This document shows, in pieces, positions 12,081-24,112 of a stretch of 64,000 bases of DNA. Made by a program: the position numbers and the translations under genes. The notes under the pieces were generated by a model. The model searched no databases. It was not told the DNA's origin and worked only from the letters and a program-made list of their open reading frames with translations. The DNA comes from Panthera uncia (lineage: Eukaryota; Chordata; Mammalia; Carnivora; Felidae), in contig NW_026057584.1 in assembly GCF_023721935.1 (NCBI RefSeq), forward strand, positions 82,166,939 to 82,230,938. The letters are read 5' to 3'. Position 1 is the stretch's first letter; each line of letters begins with the position of its first letter.

Positions 12081-12305
12081 ATTTTTTTTTATTTTTATAA
12101 TGTTTTATTTTATTTTTGAGACAGAGAGAGACAGAGCATGAACGGGGAAGGGTCAGAGAGAGAGGGAGACACAGAATCTGAAGCAGGCTCCAGGCTCTGA
12201 GCTGGACAGGCTCAGAGCCCGACACAGGGCTTGAACTCACAGACCATGAGATCATGACCTGAGCTGAAGTCAGAAGCTCAACCGACTGAGCCACCCAGGT
12301 GCCCC
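12081..12305 (-). mobile_element. Carnivore tRNA-Lys SINE, antisense
   Basis: Reverse complement of the full SINE: T-rich tail first, GACAGAGAGAGACAGAGCAT, the CAGGCTCCAGGCTCTGAGC core, box B/A region and a terminal CCACCCAGGTGCCCC. A short flanking match AGACTGAT (12075-12082 and 12309-12316) is probably the target duplication. Confidence 0.97.
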
Positions 12306-12316
12306 TGAAGACTGAT

Positions 12317-12984
12317 ATTGTTAAAGGAGGCAGAGATTAAAAGATAGGTATCTTTTTTCAGATTTGGAAAATTCGAATTCACCATGTCTATATGATAATC
12401 AGGTGGTAGTGTTTAATTGGTAGATGGAAATAGGAATCTAGAACTCAGAGAAATAGTTTAAGAATTTTCCATTTACTTTTCTTCTGGCATTTATGGGAGT
12501 TTAATAAAACCACTGTAATTGCTCATTATGAAGTTTCAGAATTTCACTAGATCAACTCCCTATGACTACTGACATCCTTCATTTTTTATTCATTAGTTGT
12601 CTTGGCTACTCATGCACCTCTAATTTTGAATGGAAAATATCTGGATGATAACCTTACATCCTGAATCTGCACAGCAGTTTTTGTATTAGCTACTTGGTGT
12701 ACTAACTGCAATCCTTTGCTTCACTCTTGAACCAAAGAACCTAGTCTTTTGATTGTCCCCCTCCCTACAACTGGACCTTGTTTAGTCATCTTAAATTTCT
12801 GTTCTTAGAATCTGCTCAGTGGCTCCAATTACCACAAAGAGGAGAGCTATTCTGCTTATTCCCACCCCACAGTTTCACTAGACTTTAACCTGTAAGGAAA
12901 CAAAAGCTTATATTGTATATTGAGAGGGATAATTAAAATCTCATGATGTTTCTAGTTTGACACATGGGTCCTGTCCTGCATCAC
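12317..12984. other. No feature recognised
   Basis: Unique AT-rich sequence with no long open frame and no repeat that I recognise. Confidence 0.5.
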
Positions 12985-13140
12985 AACCAACAGGACCGTT
13001 TGTTAAAAAATGCAGACTTCTGGGCTAGAAGATCCAAAAAAATCAGAATCTCTAAGGGGTGAAGTCCAGAATCAGTTTTTTTTATAAGCACCTTGATGAT
13101 TCTTATGCATATTTTTAAATTTGTGAACCACAGATTTAAA
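12985..13140 (+). mobile_element. MER5A-like hAT-Charlie DNA transposon remnant
   Basis: Landmarks in order: TTTGTTAAAAAATGCAGACT, TTCTGGGCT, ATCAGAATCTCTAAGGGGTG, and an end near TTTGTGAACCACAGATTT, against the MER5A pattern (GTTAAAACACAGATTGCTGG ... TTTGAGAACCACTG). Non-autonomous and long dead; the flanking 8-bp duplication is no longer readable. Confidence 0.75.
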
Positions 13141-13189
13141 ACAAGAAGAAATGAAACATACAAAAGAACCTTAAGAATTTACAACATGG

Positions 13190-13600
13190 TAGGCTGAAAA
13201 CTTTAAGAATGATATTTCCTTTATAAAATGATTTCTGAAAACAAATTTAATTTAAATCATTGGAAAATACTTGAAATTTAAAAATAATAAAAAAATTATA
13301 AATATAAACCTTGAAAACAAGATTACCTACAGTTTCACATTCAAAAGGACAGTTAACATTTTAGTGAATGATCTTTCAATCTTTCATTTTCTAGAGGTGT
13401 ATTTTTTTTTCTTTTATATATGTATATAGGCTCAAACTTCATATATAGTGTGTAATACATTTTTCTCACTGAATGTGTCACATGCATTTTTGAATTTAAC
13501 TTCTTCAAAAGTATTTGAATATATGTACTATTTCCCACCTGAAAGATATGTTACATTTTATATATCTATCTGTATTCTTCTGGTATTAACAAGTGTTTAC
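13190..13600. repeat. Possible ancient LINE-derived sequence
   Basis: Very AT-rich block with phrases such as ACAGTTAACATTTTAGTGAA and TTTTTCTCACTGAATGTGTC. These recall old LINE 3' regions that are common in mammals. A similar block lies at 35085-35440. The identity and strand are uncertain. Confidence 0.3.
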
Positions 13601-14091
13601 ATTTGTGTCTGGGTTACTTTGCTAATCTTACTATTGCAACCTCAGAAGTATGCTCCCTGTCTTCTCTGGCTTGGTGTTTCTGAGAACCAAGGTGGCCTGA
13701 GATCCTACCTGAGTTTAAACTATTGACATTATTAAGAGCAGCTTTAATAGCCCAAAGTGGGAATAGAAACCTAGCTGAGGAATAAATGGAGACAAACTAA
13801 TTTAGAGTCCTGTCCTTTCTTGTGTGCAGTTCTCTTAGTCAGTTTTGTTAGTTATCCTCCCACCCACCCACAGATGGCAGGGCACAGATTCTCAACACTG
13901 TCGTCAAACATGTGCACTTTGTTTACTCTACCTTTCCATGTCCTTACCTACACTCCTACCCCAACCTCCACATTGCACGCATATTCACAATGGAGGATGC
14001 ATATGTGGCCTATAATCTTGGCATTCTCCATTCTGTAGGCATTTCTCACTACCTTCTCCTATCTTATGCACTGCTACTGAAACCAAACTAC
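13601..14091. other. No feature recognised
   Basis: Unique sequence. A plus-strand open frame of 143 codons begins at 13912 and runs into the antisense L1 at 14092. It has no codon or domain support. Confidence 0.5.
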
Positions 14092-14450
14092 TTATTTTTT
14101 TTAATTTCTAATTTTTTTATTTATTGTTTAATTTACATTCAAGTTAGCACATGGTGCAACAATGATTTCAGGAGTAGATTCCTTAATGCCTCTTACCCAT
14201 TTAGACCATCACCCCTGCCATTAGCCCTCCAGCAACCCTCTGTTCGTTCCCTATATTTAAGAGTCTCTTATGCTTTATCCCCCTCCCTGTTTTTATATTA
14301 TTTTTGCTTCCCTTCCCTTATGTTCATCTGTTTTGTATCTTGAATTTCTCATATGAGTGAAGTCAATATTTGTCTTTGTCTGACTAATTTTGCTTAGCAC
14401 AATACTCTCCAGTTCCATCCACATAGTTGCAAATGGCAAGATTTCACATT
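14092..14450 (-). mobile_element. Felid-type LINE-1 3' end, antisense, strongly 5'-truncated
   Basis: The stretch is the reverse complement of a carnivore L1 3' UTR: T-rich start, then GCAACAATGATTTCAGGAGT, GAGTCTCTTATGCTTT, TCATATGAGTGAAGTCA and TCCAGTTCCATCCACATAG. It ends abruptly at GCAAATGGCAAGATTT. Identity to the pattern I know is high, so it is younger than the L1 at 7.1-11.1 kb. The ORF2 coding part is absent. Confidence 0.9.
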
Positions 14451-15884
14451 GGGTTGAGAGGCCAACTACTCTGAAAAAGGAGACAGCATGATGAAGAATT
14501 TAGAGAGTAAGGTTGCCTAAGAAACATGAGACTAGAAATGATGGGAGGACAAGATCAGGAAGAAATTCTTCATGGATAATAGGAATAGTGATATCTTACA
14601 TTGAGCTATTTTTCTGCACTATAGCAACGATTCGCATAGCAATCAGTAAAAGTTATTAGACACACAAAACAAAGAGTGAAGGAAGTGGAGATGGATTAAG
14701 GCTTTTTCATTTACAAACTGATTGCTTTACTTGGGTAAATTAGATTGTCTCAGTTTCCAACTTTGTGAAATAGAATATTTACCTTGCAGCATTGTTGGAG
14801 ACCCCCTCAATAGATATTATTCTGTGTTTCTGGCCCTGAAGGGCTTGGTGTGTGATAGATTAACTGTAACAGAAAAACTGAAGTGGTGTGTATGTATTCA
14901 TGGCAGATGTACTCATGGTAATAATTATTCCAATTTTCCTTCTGGGAAATATTTTCAGTTTTATTAGGGGTCTTGAATGCCTGAATTTGGAAGACTGTTC
15001 ATTCATTTTGATAGACTTTTGTTTAGATTTGTCTTGGAGTGTGTGTTATATCTTGTGCTCTGGCAGGGCATGACTAGCTAGAAAGGAGGAAGGTAGCACT
15101 AGAGAGTCAAAGACCTGGAACCAGACCTAGCTGATGGAGTGAAGTGAATACCCTGAGCTATTGGAACGAACTCTAGTCTAGAAGGTAGAACAGTATTTGA
15201 GAATCTCAGCAAAAGACTTAGTAAACATCACAGAAGTCCAACAGGAAGTACAAGGTTGCTTTGACAAGTGGGTGGAACATAGTAATGATCAGTATCAGTA
15301 GCAGAAATCTTAGGTCAATATTTGGCATTGAATCAAATGATTCAGTGGCTAATTTCAAGGATGTTCACCAGGAGAAAACAAGTTTTGGGGCCAGAATGGC
15401 TAATAAGTAATAAGACTCCAAAATTCCTAGAGGCTGTGAACTACAAACTACAGGTAGTCAGGATAAGAATCAAAGAAGAAATCAGATTAAAGGAGTCAGG
15501 GCAGAGGGGATAGGGTTTTATCATAGGCATAACTAGAGCTGAGGGTAGAGTTGACTCAGTAACATGAACCACAAGATGCCAAATATTGAGCTGGAGCTCT
15601 TGAGAGCCCATCTTCCCCTTTACATCCCCCCAACTTCCACATATACATACACACTGAAGGTCATTACTGGTCTCAGAACACTTGCTATTGGCACATGGAA
15701 ACCCTGCAGAGGGCAGGTAATCGATTGGAGAGAAGGCTCCATTACTTGAAAGCCAGGCTGGCCCTAAAAGGCTGCCTATACACTTTAAATGTGTTGATGG
15801 AAAGGCAGACTTGGGAATGATCCATTAACAACATCAAATCTGTAGCTGGCTGCTCCATGCAATCAACAGACATTCGTGCCATCA
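14451..15884. other. No feature recognised
   Basis: Unique sequence with open frames of at most 81 codons. No repeat or gene signature seen. Confidence 0.5.
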
Positions 15885-16235
15885 CCTATCCCTTTGTGTC
15901 CAAACTCCTTAGCATGACACAAAATGTACTTCACGGCTCAACCTTCCCAGCCCCATCTCCTCTCTCTTCCCTCCTTACTCTCTGGGAAACACCTACGCAT
16001 CCTTCAAGACCCAGCTAAAATGTCACCTTCTCTGTGGAATGCATCTAACTCCCTTAGGCAACATGAATCACTCCTCCTCCATGTTCTCCAAGCAGAGTGC
16101 CTAGTATCCTTTACCATCCATCACATTACATCATCTTCATCTCTTTACACCTCCATCTCTCCCACTGGAGGTGAACTCCTCCAGGACAAAAATTGCCTTA
16201 TTCACTCTTGTTTCCCTAGCACCTCATTCTGTTCT
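15885..16235 (+). mobile_element. L2 LINE fragment
   Basis: L2 phrases in order: CCAAACTCCTTAGCATGACA, CCTTCAAGACCCAGCTAAAA, TGTCACCTTCTCTGTGGAA and CCTTTACCATCC, then an ACTCCTCCAGGACAAAAATT 3' region. The 130-codon frame at 15924-16316 reads through this fossil and is not a gene. Confidence 0.85.
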
Positions 16236-16244
16236 TGCCATGAT

Positions 16245-16405
16245 CTTACACAGTTGCTAAGTAAGGGCACAATGGCCCAGAATGTTAAAATAACTTACCC
16301 AAAGATATCCAGCTAGTTAAGAGCAGAGCTAGTTGCAGCAGAACCAGGTCACCTGACTTCTAATCCAATGCTTTGCTCTTCCTATCATATTGTTCTGCCT
16401 CCCAT
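16245..16405 (-). repeat. MIR SINE, antisense
   Basis: The pattern TAACTTACCCAAAGATATCC, AGCAGAGCTAGTTGC, CAGGTCACCTGACTTC, CCAATGCTTTGCTCTTCC is the reverse complement of MIR (consensus reads AAGTAACTTGCCCAAGGTCA ... AGCAGAGCCAGG). It follows the L2 fragment directly. Confidence 0.8.
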
Positions 16406-17989
16406 CCAATGATAGCAGTGCTCTTTTAAATTCTACAGCACCTTTAGTAACATTCAAACATGTATTCACTTATTTTATGCTTCTATCATTCGTCTGAAGT
16501 AGGTCAAGATGACCTCATTGCCTCCTTTTAGAGATGCCTGAATTGAGGCAGTTAGTGCATTGTTCAAAGTTTCAAAGTCAGTCATTGAAAGATCCTCTAA
16601 CTTGTGCTTGTGTTTTGCCACCAGACCACCTGGTCATACAGTACAATTTGTTAGCTATTTGACATGGTTATCAAAACAACAGGAAGAAACCAGTTTAGAC
16701 TATGCTGGTCACTGCTTGAGCTATTATTTATTCTTCCTGCAGTTTTAGAAAAATAAGTTAGAACTCTCCCTAGAGGAATTCTACTAATGTGGGTGATTAA
16801 TCACTGTCCTTTTTCCACATATATGTTTTAGGAGTTAAAAGTAGGGAAGTTGGAAACAGGAGACCACCTGGGGCATTGTGAATTCTCTCTCTCAATCAGA
16901 GTCTTTGTCTAACTGGCATAGCTATTTGCTTGCTGTGCATAAAAAAAAGCTTTTTACTACAGTATATCTTAAAGAAAGGTACTTTATGTTAACACTCATT
17001 TCCCTAAAGGAACATTTTATTGGAAATCTGGGATAAAACACTATTCTTAAGGAACACACCCAATGTGGATAGATCACATTTCATTTTTGTTTACAAGAAA
17101 AGGGATCTGTGTAAGACCATATGGCACCATGTGGACATTTTAAAGGCAACACTTGTTTCACAGGTTACTCTGTAGTTTTCTAAATAGGAGCTCCAATGAT
17201 TTGAAAGATTATGTATTTCTCAATTACAATGTAAGTGGGATACTCTTAGTCCCCAGTGAAAGGTTTTCTTGTCAGGGAGCATGCTTGTTAACAACAAATG
17301 ATACTTTCTCAATAGTATCCTAATTCCAAATATGGATATATCTTATAAAATGTCATGGATAAAACATTTCTAGTCTTTTGTCCTGATATATATACATATA
17401 TATTTTTTAAGCCAAAAAGCCAAATCTAATTAGTCACATATGTAGAACTCAGTAATTTTAAGATTTTTATGCTCTTTTCATAATGAGAATAGGGAATAGA
17501 ATTTCTCAGTAGGGTACAAGAAGGCGTAGGGGTCTTTGAGCCAGCAATTACAGAGAGCAGCCCTGGAGTTTGTGAGCACACAGGACTATGTGGTTAATTC
17601 CAGGACTCACTGGAAGCCGAGATGGGCTTAGGTATTGCTAGGTATTACTTAGGTGTTATTAAGTTAGAGAGAAAATAACTACCTTCTAAGGAAGAACATT
17701 TTTCTTATCCTTAAGTGACAATATTGCTACATTAGCTTTAAAAACAGATAATCAAGGCACAAACAGATGTAGTTTTCTCTTATGCAAAAATCTTACTTGG
17801 TCGAACATGAGCTTTTGAAAATTATTTATATTTTAAGAAGAGAGAAAATTGGGCTAGCATTGTCCACAAGACATTCGTTGTACTTTTTCTTTATTTTCCA
17901 CAAATTGTTTAAATTAAATCTTTATTTGATGTGATAAAGAAAAGAACGTTTGAATTGCTTCAAGAATGTTCGACTATCAGTCACAAGAT
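16406..17989. other. No feature recognised
   Basis: About 1.6 kb of unique AT-rich DNA with no open frame above 62 codons and no repeat family that I recognise. Confidence 0.5.
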
Positions 17990-18495
17990 TGGTATGCCAA
18001 AATGGACTCAGTTGTTCCCCTCACTCCCATATCTTCACTCCTTTCAATGTGACTTTATAGTTCCTCCCATCAGAAGATAGAATCTCTTCCTTTACAGTCT
18101 GAACCTGGGATGGCCTTGTAGTTTTCTTTGGCTAATAGGATATGGCACAAGTCATGATGTGCCAGTTCTATTTTTAGGCCTCAAAAAGCCTTGATCGCCT
18201 CTGTTCTTTCTCCTGGACATCTGCATCCACCATTAGAACCAGCCCAGGCCTGCTTGTTTTAGGACACAAGACCAAGTGGAACAAAGTTAAATCAACCCAG
18301 CCAAGGCCTTCCTAAACTGGCCAGCTCCTAGCCAAATTGAAACTGATTACAGACACATGAAAAGCCCAGCTCAGATAAGCCAATTTAGAAGCACCCAGGT
18401 AACTCACACACCCGAGCAAACTGAATACTGTTGGATGCCTCTGAATTTTGTATTTGCTTATTACACAACTCTGTTATGGCAAAGAAGTTAGTAAA
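17990..18495 (+). mobile_element. MaLR-type LTR (MLT1-like), sense
   Basis: Landmarks of an old MaLR LTR occur in order: AACCTGGGATGGCCTTG, ATAGGATATGGCACAAGTCA, CAGCCCAGGCCTGC, GAAACTGATTACAGACACAT, and an ending around GAATTTTGTATTTGCTTATT that matches the CACTAAGTTTTGGGGTGGTT 3' end of the family. No internal genes are attached. The exact subfamily is uncertain. Confidence 0.65.
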
Positions 18496-19277
18496 TATTT
18501 ACTTATGTAGACACTTTTAATCATAATTCCAAAGCCCCTATAGAAATGAAACTTTCACTAAAAAGGTACATGATAAACAAAATGCTACATTTTGCATTCC
18601 CTGCATTCCACCAGCGGATGGTACACTATGCCCAGTGGGACCTACCAACACACGAATTTACAGATAGCCTTTCAGAACCTAATCTGCTTGTCAGTGGAGA
18701 ACCTTCTGCAGAGGAGATGGTCTTTCTTAAGTTAACAAAGATTTTTTCATCATTGAAGTGTAACCCACATTAATTTATAATTTGTTAGTATGTTTTTCCT
18801 GCTAAGATGTTTAACTCCGTCCAATGTTTGTTACAGTCATTTTCTTTCCTTAAGGCATATTTTATCTGCCTATGTCTGGAATATAATTCTGCTTTAAGGA
18901 GCTATCCTTTGCAAAGAGATATCTTATACATCTGATAAGCCGTAAAGTTCTATTTCAAAAGCAGACAAACAAGTAAGCTATTTTCACATAAGAGTTTAGT
19001 TTCTAGAGAGTCAAGGCTTACTGAACAGTCTGGAAAGCAAGTGATGAAACTAGCCAAACAGGGTTGGACCATGGCTTAGCAAGACAAAGTAGAAGCCAAG
19101 AGAGTGAGGAGGAGTAACTCAAATCCAGTAGACATTCAAAAGATATGAATTCATAATGAGGAAGTGCTTCTCTTCAGTTCCCTAATTCATTGCAGAGAAC
19201 ATTGGAAATCATAACTTGATGATTTTATCTTATAAATAAAAGATGCAAAATCCCAGGTCCAACCGTATTACAACTAA
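18496..19277. other. No feature recognised
   Basis: Unique sequence. A 75-codon plus-strand frame at 18546-18773 directly follows the LTR but has no recognisable motif or supporting context. Confidence 0.45.
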
Positions 19278-19415
19278 CTTCTGTGACTCAGTTTCCTCAC
19301 CTGTAAAATGGGGATAATAATAATAATACCTACCTCATACAGTTGGTAGGAGGATTAAGGGACTGAATATTTGTAAAACAGTGCCTGATATATGGCAAAT
19401 GTTTGTTAAATGAAA
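19278..19415 (+). repeat. MIR SINE
   Basis: A well preserved MIR 3' half: ACTCAGTTTCCTCACCTGTA, AAATGGGGATAATAATAATA, CCTACCTCATACAGTTG, AGTGCCTGATATATGG. The ATA run (about 19313-19327) is a small microsatellite that grew inside it. Confidence 0.92.
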
Positions 19416-19539
19416 AGTTACAAACTGGAAGCTGAAGAGTTCAGTTTTTAACCTGGAAAATTATGAACTAGTGGTCTTACTTGATCCTAACAAATAGAAA
19501 GTTGAATTAAAATATCAACAACCCTTGTTAGAGTCACCC

Positions 19540-20375
19540 AAAACGTGAAATCATAGGGCAAAACACTGTCTGCCCCCCAAGTTATAGAGACAGAAAAGTG
19601 AATACAGAAAGTCACAGGTTACCAGGACAGAAACCCACAAGCATACCACCTCAACAGAACCAGTGCCAGGGCAGGAAAACCTAAACTGTAATTCATGAAC
19701 TGCTGGGAGCTCAGCCTAGACAAAGCTGAAAGCTAAAAGCTCCAGAGGGCTCAGTAGGCGGTGGGGTGGGGGGAGTTCTCACACTGTTGTGAATTTTACC
19801 TCCAGAAGCTTGTCCACGTTCTCACAGAATATATCGGAGAAAAATCCCGCCCCATGTTTCCTGTAGAGTCGAAGTAAAGAGCCATTTTGAGATACTCCAG
19901 AGCATCTGTTCTTCTTAATAAGGTCTGCCCTCTAGAGAAAGTAGTTAACTAGAGCCCAACGTGCAACGTGCTGGAGTTTTATCAGAGCCTAATTGACTGC
20001 AGGGAAGGAAAACACCCAACTTCAGCTCATTCTAGCCATCCTGCTCCATCTGGGGGAGCACTGAGAAGCACATGCGAAGTTCACACTCCAGAGGTACAGA
20101 GTCACTCAAAGACTTAAGCTACTCATAGCACCAGAGAATACTTCTCCTCCCACCACATCACCACCACATTACTAAAGGCCTATTTATAGCATTTCCTTTT
20201 ACCCAATGCATCATGTCTGGCTGTCAAGAAAAGATTACAAGACAAATCAAAAGGCAAAAACCACAGTTTGAAGAAACAGAGCAAGCATCACAACCAGACT
20301 GAGATATGGCAAAGATGTTGGAATTATCAGACTGTTAATTTTTTAAAAGATGATAGAATCATGATCAGGCCAACA
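19540..20375 (+). mobile_element. Old LINE-1 (L1M-type) 5' UTR and ORF1 N-terminal fragment
   Basis: The 3' half carries L1M ORF1 phrases: CAAATCAAAAGGCAAAAACC, CAGTTTGAAGAAACAGAGC and GATATGGCAAAGATGTTGG. Upstream, ATCAGAGCCTAATTGACTGC fits an L1 5' UTR. It ends soon after ATTATCAGACTGTTAATTTT, well short of ORF2. Like the copy at 7.1 kb it keeps 5' rather than 3' sequence. Confidence 0.6.
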
Positions 20376-21621
20376 ACATTAATTGGCAATCATTAGTAAC
20401 ATAAACTGTGGTCTCTGTTTCTGTGCAGATGGTGGTTCAGCTGGGAAGATGACATAAGAAACTTTATCAAATAACTCAGCAGCACAGGTATATAATACTG
20501 AGAACATGAAGTCCATTAGACTGTAGACTAAAGGAGTTTTCAGTATGGGGTTGTATCAGGAAGCGGGTTTTAGAAAAGCTAAGTTCTGGTATGGGTCCAG
20601 GGAAGGCCTAAGAAAATGAAAGTCAAAGATTGAAAAAGGAGTTGTCAATCTTTTTCATTATGAAACTAACTCACATCCCTAGAATTACCCGTAGTAAGCT
20701 AAAGATAGTTTACACTCCGTCTCTTAACCGGTAGAAGGAGTTTATGCAGGTGTCAAAGGTAAAAAACTCAGACCCAGAAGAAAGTATACACATTGAGAGG
20801 ATCTGGTCTGATATTTGAAATGCTTCTGAGAACATCATTTTCTGAAACAGCAGCATACTAAGAAGTCAACTGTGAGAAAGTGAAAATTAACTTAAAGCAA
20901 CACTGGAATTGTCAACTACTTTGCTTCTTTTAATTTTTTTTTTTTTTTGTCTTCCTGAAAAAGATGAATCTGGTACATGGTAATTAGCTGCTGTGCTTTG
21001 CTTCCTCTTTGCAACCTGATGGGCCCTACCTTATGAAACAATTGGTGCTCTGCACTGTAGACATTTCTTAAGAAATGGTGAAAGCATGTGCTCACCCAGA
21101 TAGATGAAAACACCACTTGGAACGACAGGAAGCTGTATTAGAGGGCAAGATTGCTGTGCATGTGCAGTCCCCCCATGGAAGGTGTTGGGGAGGTTCATTC
21201 TTTTTCAAATCTTTTGGGAAGGTGGATACAGAAGTTCAAGAAAAGAGATGCCACAATTCTGACAAGTTAATTAAGCTTTCACTTCTGAGTATTATATGTA
21301 TAGCAAAGAAGAAAAACCTTAATTTTCTTTGTACTGTCTGACAAAAAAGAAACACAAGATAAATGCAGGCAGATTCTTTCAAAGTTGTCCTTATTACTGA
21401 TTCCTAGTCTGCAGAACAGAGGTTTTAAAGCCTAAATCAGAACAAATGAAAAGTCTCAGCATCTTTTATCTTTCTGTAATTTACATATGTATGTACATAT
21501 ATCAATAGATATAAGGATGTTATTCACCAAGATGTGAAAGCTGAAGAACTCATACTTGGGTTCTTCCCTGTGTGTGCTTTCTCCACTTTCACTTCTTTTC
21601 ACCATGTGGAAAATGAAACAT
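20376..21621. other. No feature recognised
   Basis: Unique sequence. A T-run near 20933-20948 begins a GC-richer stretch, with open frames on both strands of at most 74 codons; nothing is recognisable as coding. Confidence 0.45.
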
Positions 21622-22133
21622 CCATTGTGGGAAGCAGAATTTTGTCTCCCCCACCCGTTTTTTACTCCATGATGTTCCACCTGGTTATGTTACATTGCAA
21701 AAGGAAGTTTTCAGGTGCAATTAGGTTTACTTTAAGGGGAGTAGACTGAATTATCCAGGTGGACCCGATATAATCACAAGCCCTTAGGAGCAGAAGAGGA
21801 AAGCAAAGAGATTCAAAGCATGAGACCAATTCAACATTCCCCTGTTAGCTTCAAGATGAAAGGGCCACATGTCAAGAAAATGGGAAGCTCAGTCCTACAA
21901 CAGAAAGGAACTGAAGTCTATCAATATCAGATGAGCTTGAAAGACTATCCTAAGCTCCAAATGGAAACCATTACCTTGACTGCTACCTTGTTTTTATGCT
22001 GATGAGATTTTAGATAATCTAGCAAATCTGTGCCAGGATTCTGACCTACAGAGACTATGAGCTAATAAGTGAGTGTTGTTCTAAGTTTCTAAGATTGTGG
22101 TGATTTGTTAAGGCAGCTATGAAAAAGTAATAC
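21622..22133 (+). mobile_element. MaLR-type (MLT1-like) solo LTR, sense
   Basis: Start GAAGCAGAATTTTGTCTCCC, middle GTTATGTTACATTGCAAAAG and GATATAATCACAAGCCC, and end GTGGTGATTTGTTAAGGCAG then TAATACAG. These match, in the same order, the reverse complement of the element at 4914-5530, so both belong to one family. No flanking retroviral genes. Diverged and inactive. Confidence 0.75.
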
Positions 22134-22184
22134 AGCCATATTTTAACCAATGTGTTGTCTTACATTTAAAAAGTGATCATGTTA

Positions 22185-22397
22185 GGGGCACCTGGGTGGC
22201 TCAGTCACTTGCGCATCTGACTTCTGATTTCACCTTAGGTCATGATCTTGTATTTTGTGGGATCAAGCCCCTCAATGGTCTTGCACTGACAGTGTGAAGC
22301 CTGCTTGGGATTCTCTCTGTCCCTCTTTCTCTGCCCCTCACCCACTCAAGTGTGGGCACACTCTCTCTCTCAAAATAAACAAATAAACTTAAAAAAA
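22185..22397 (+). mobile_element. Carnivore tRNA-Lys SINE, sense, with perfect 19-bp target duplication
   Basis: A full-length copy from GGGGCACCTGGGTGGCTCAG to AAATAAACAAATAAACTTAA. It is flanked by an exact 19-base direct repeat (22166-22184 and 22398-22416) starting at TTAAAAAG, as expected for an L1-endonuclease cut at TT/AAAA. Confidence 0.98.
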
Positions 22398-22416
22398 TTA
22401 AAAAGTGATCATGTTA

Positions 22417-23286
22417 TAATTTGTTATCCATTTTTTTATATATTGTATACTACATTTTGACAAACACATAAAAATATTGAGTATACACATTGTATATACA
22501 CATATGTATGTAAATGCAAATAATTTTCTAAAGGAGTTTTTCCCCCTCAAAAGTATTTCTTCAGGTAGGTCTTCAAGTGAGTTCCAACCTATTTCTGCAT
22601 TAAGCCAACTTACATGAATTAAGGGGCTAACTAAATTTAAGACCTTATTAAATAGGGTTCTGGCTGGATATTTGAGGTCAAGGACTAAGGATCTAGGAAG
22701 GAAGTGCTATAATGGGCATCTCTTGTTTGCTGCCTGACACTGTCTCTCCTCTTTCCAGGTACAGAGACTATGTTTCTTTGAGCAACACTCACACACATAC
22801 ATGCATACACCTTGTCCTCACTATTAGCCATGTTGTTTGTATAGAACTAAACCCACACCTACTATGAGAGGTAGAAACTGATTGCATTAGGCTAATCTGA
22901 ACACGCCATGCTTATGAAACAGTAAATGGTTTAAGAATGGGTTTATTGCTCAGACATAAGTCAATCAGCTCATAGCATTACATTGCCCTGGTCCAAGGAT
23001 ATTAGTTTGTGGTCTAAGTTGGTCCAATCAGAGTGAACCTAGAGGATTTTGCAAAGAATGCCAGGACATAGGCTCTTCCCTTCCTTGACAGACACAAACA
23101 AGGAATTATGAAGCCTCAGTTGTTTCTGGAAGCAGTCTTAGATCTACAAAATGGGAACCTAGCTAAGATTAAAACTAACATCAAGGAAGTGGAATGGAGG
23201 CAACAGAGATACAGAAACATTCTCATGAACACTGTTAGGCCCAAGTGAATTCTATTTTGCCCCTAGACTCCAGTTAGAAAAGCCAG
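22417..23286. other. No gene recognised
   Basis: Unique AT-rich sequence. 22,960-23,290 may contain a very old repeat (phrases such as GTCCAATCAGAGTGAACC), but I cannot name it. Confidence 0.45.
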
Positions 23287-23302
23287 TAAATATCCTTTTC
23301 TA

Positions 23303-23531
23303 TTTTTTTAATTAAAAAAATTTTTTTAATGTTTATTAATTTTTGAGAGAGAGACAGAGACAGGGCATGGGTGGGGGAAGGGCAGAGAGAGAGGGAGACA
23401 CAGAATCCGAAGCAGCTCCAGGCTCTGAGCTGTCAACAGAGAGTCCAATGTAGGGCTCAAATTCACGAACTGTGAGATCATGACCTGAGCTGAAGTTGGA
23501 CACTCCACCAACTGAGCCACCCAGGTGTCCC
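23303..23531 (-). mobile_element. Carnivore tRNA-Lys SINE, antisense
   Basis: T-rich tail, GAGACAGAGACAGGGCATGG, the CCAGGCTCTGAGCTGTCAAC core and the terminal GCCACCCAGGTGTCCC. Imperfect flanking repeats (about 23287-23301 and 23534-23547, TAAATATCC/TAAATTTCC) fit an older duplication. Two overlapping minus-strand frames here (64 and 82 codons) are only SINE. Confidence 0.96.
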
Positions 23532-23547
23532 AATAAATTTCCTTTTT

Positions 23548-23857
23548 TAAATAGAGCCCGTCTTGGGTTTTCTGTGTCTTTCAACTAAAACATCCCTAAA
23601 TTGCAGAAGGTGAAGGGATAAACAAGAGTAGAAAAGACACATGTCATACTTCACAGTGTTTCCCCTAGCTAGTTAGGCTTGCATTTAGCCTTGACCAACT
23701 TGCTTTTCCCAGGTATGAGTCTAGGTTATAATTGCCCCTGAATTCAGATTTCCCAGGGTAAACAATGCCATGAGATAGTGAGCATCTCACAGATTTCTTT
23801 TGCTCAGCCTTTTCAGTACCTGCCTTCTTCCTTTGATTGTGATTTTTGTCTCTAAGA
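23548..23857. other. Short unique spacer between two SINEs
   Basis: No recognisable feature. Confidence 0.5.
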
Positions 23858-23870
23858 AACATACCTTTTC

Positions 23871-24087
23871 TTTTTTCTTATTTTAGTTTATTTATTCTGA
23901 GAGAGAAAGAGAGAGATAGAGCTAGTGAGGAAGGGGCAGAGAGAAAGGGAGAGAGAGAATCCCAAGTAGACTCTGTGCTGCCAGTGCAGAGCCTGATGTG
24001 GGGCTTGATCTTACAAGCCATGAAATCATAACCTAAAGTGAAATCAACAGTTGGATACTTAACTGACTGAGTCACCCTGGCATCCCA
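23871..24087 (-). mobile_element. Older carnivore SINE, antisense
   Basis: The head and core are diverged (AATCCCAAGTAGACTCTGTG, CTGACTGAGTCACCCTGG, ATCCCA end), which fits an older SINEC lineage. AACATACC before and AACATGCC after it, each followed by T/C-rich sequence, are a plausible decayed target duplication. Confidence 0.93.
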
Positions 24088-24112
24088 ACATGCCTTTTTT
24101 TTTTTTTTAATG

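Noticed and set aside
20916..21120. T-run followed by GC-richer sequence as another antisense retrocopy
   Set aside because: No polyadenylation signal at the right distance and no flanking target duplication could be found.
22185..22260. tRNA-like head (box A and box B) as a tRNA gene
   Set aside because: This and the sixteen similar heads are parts of tRNA-Lys-derived SINEs with a core and tail attached; no free cloverleaf gene is present.
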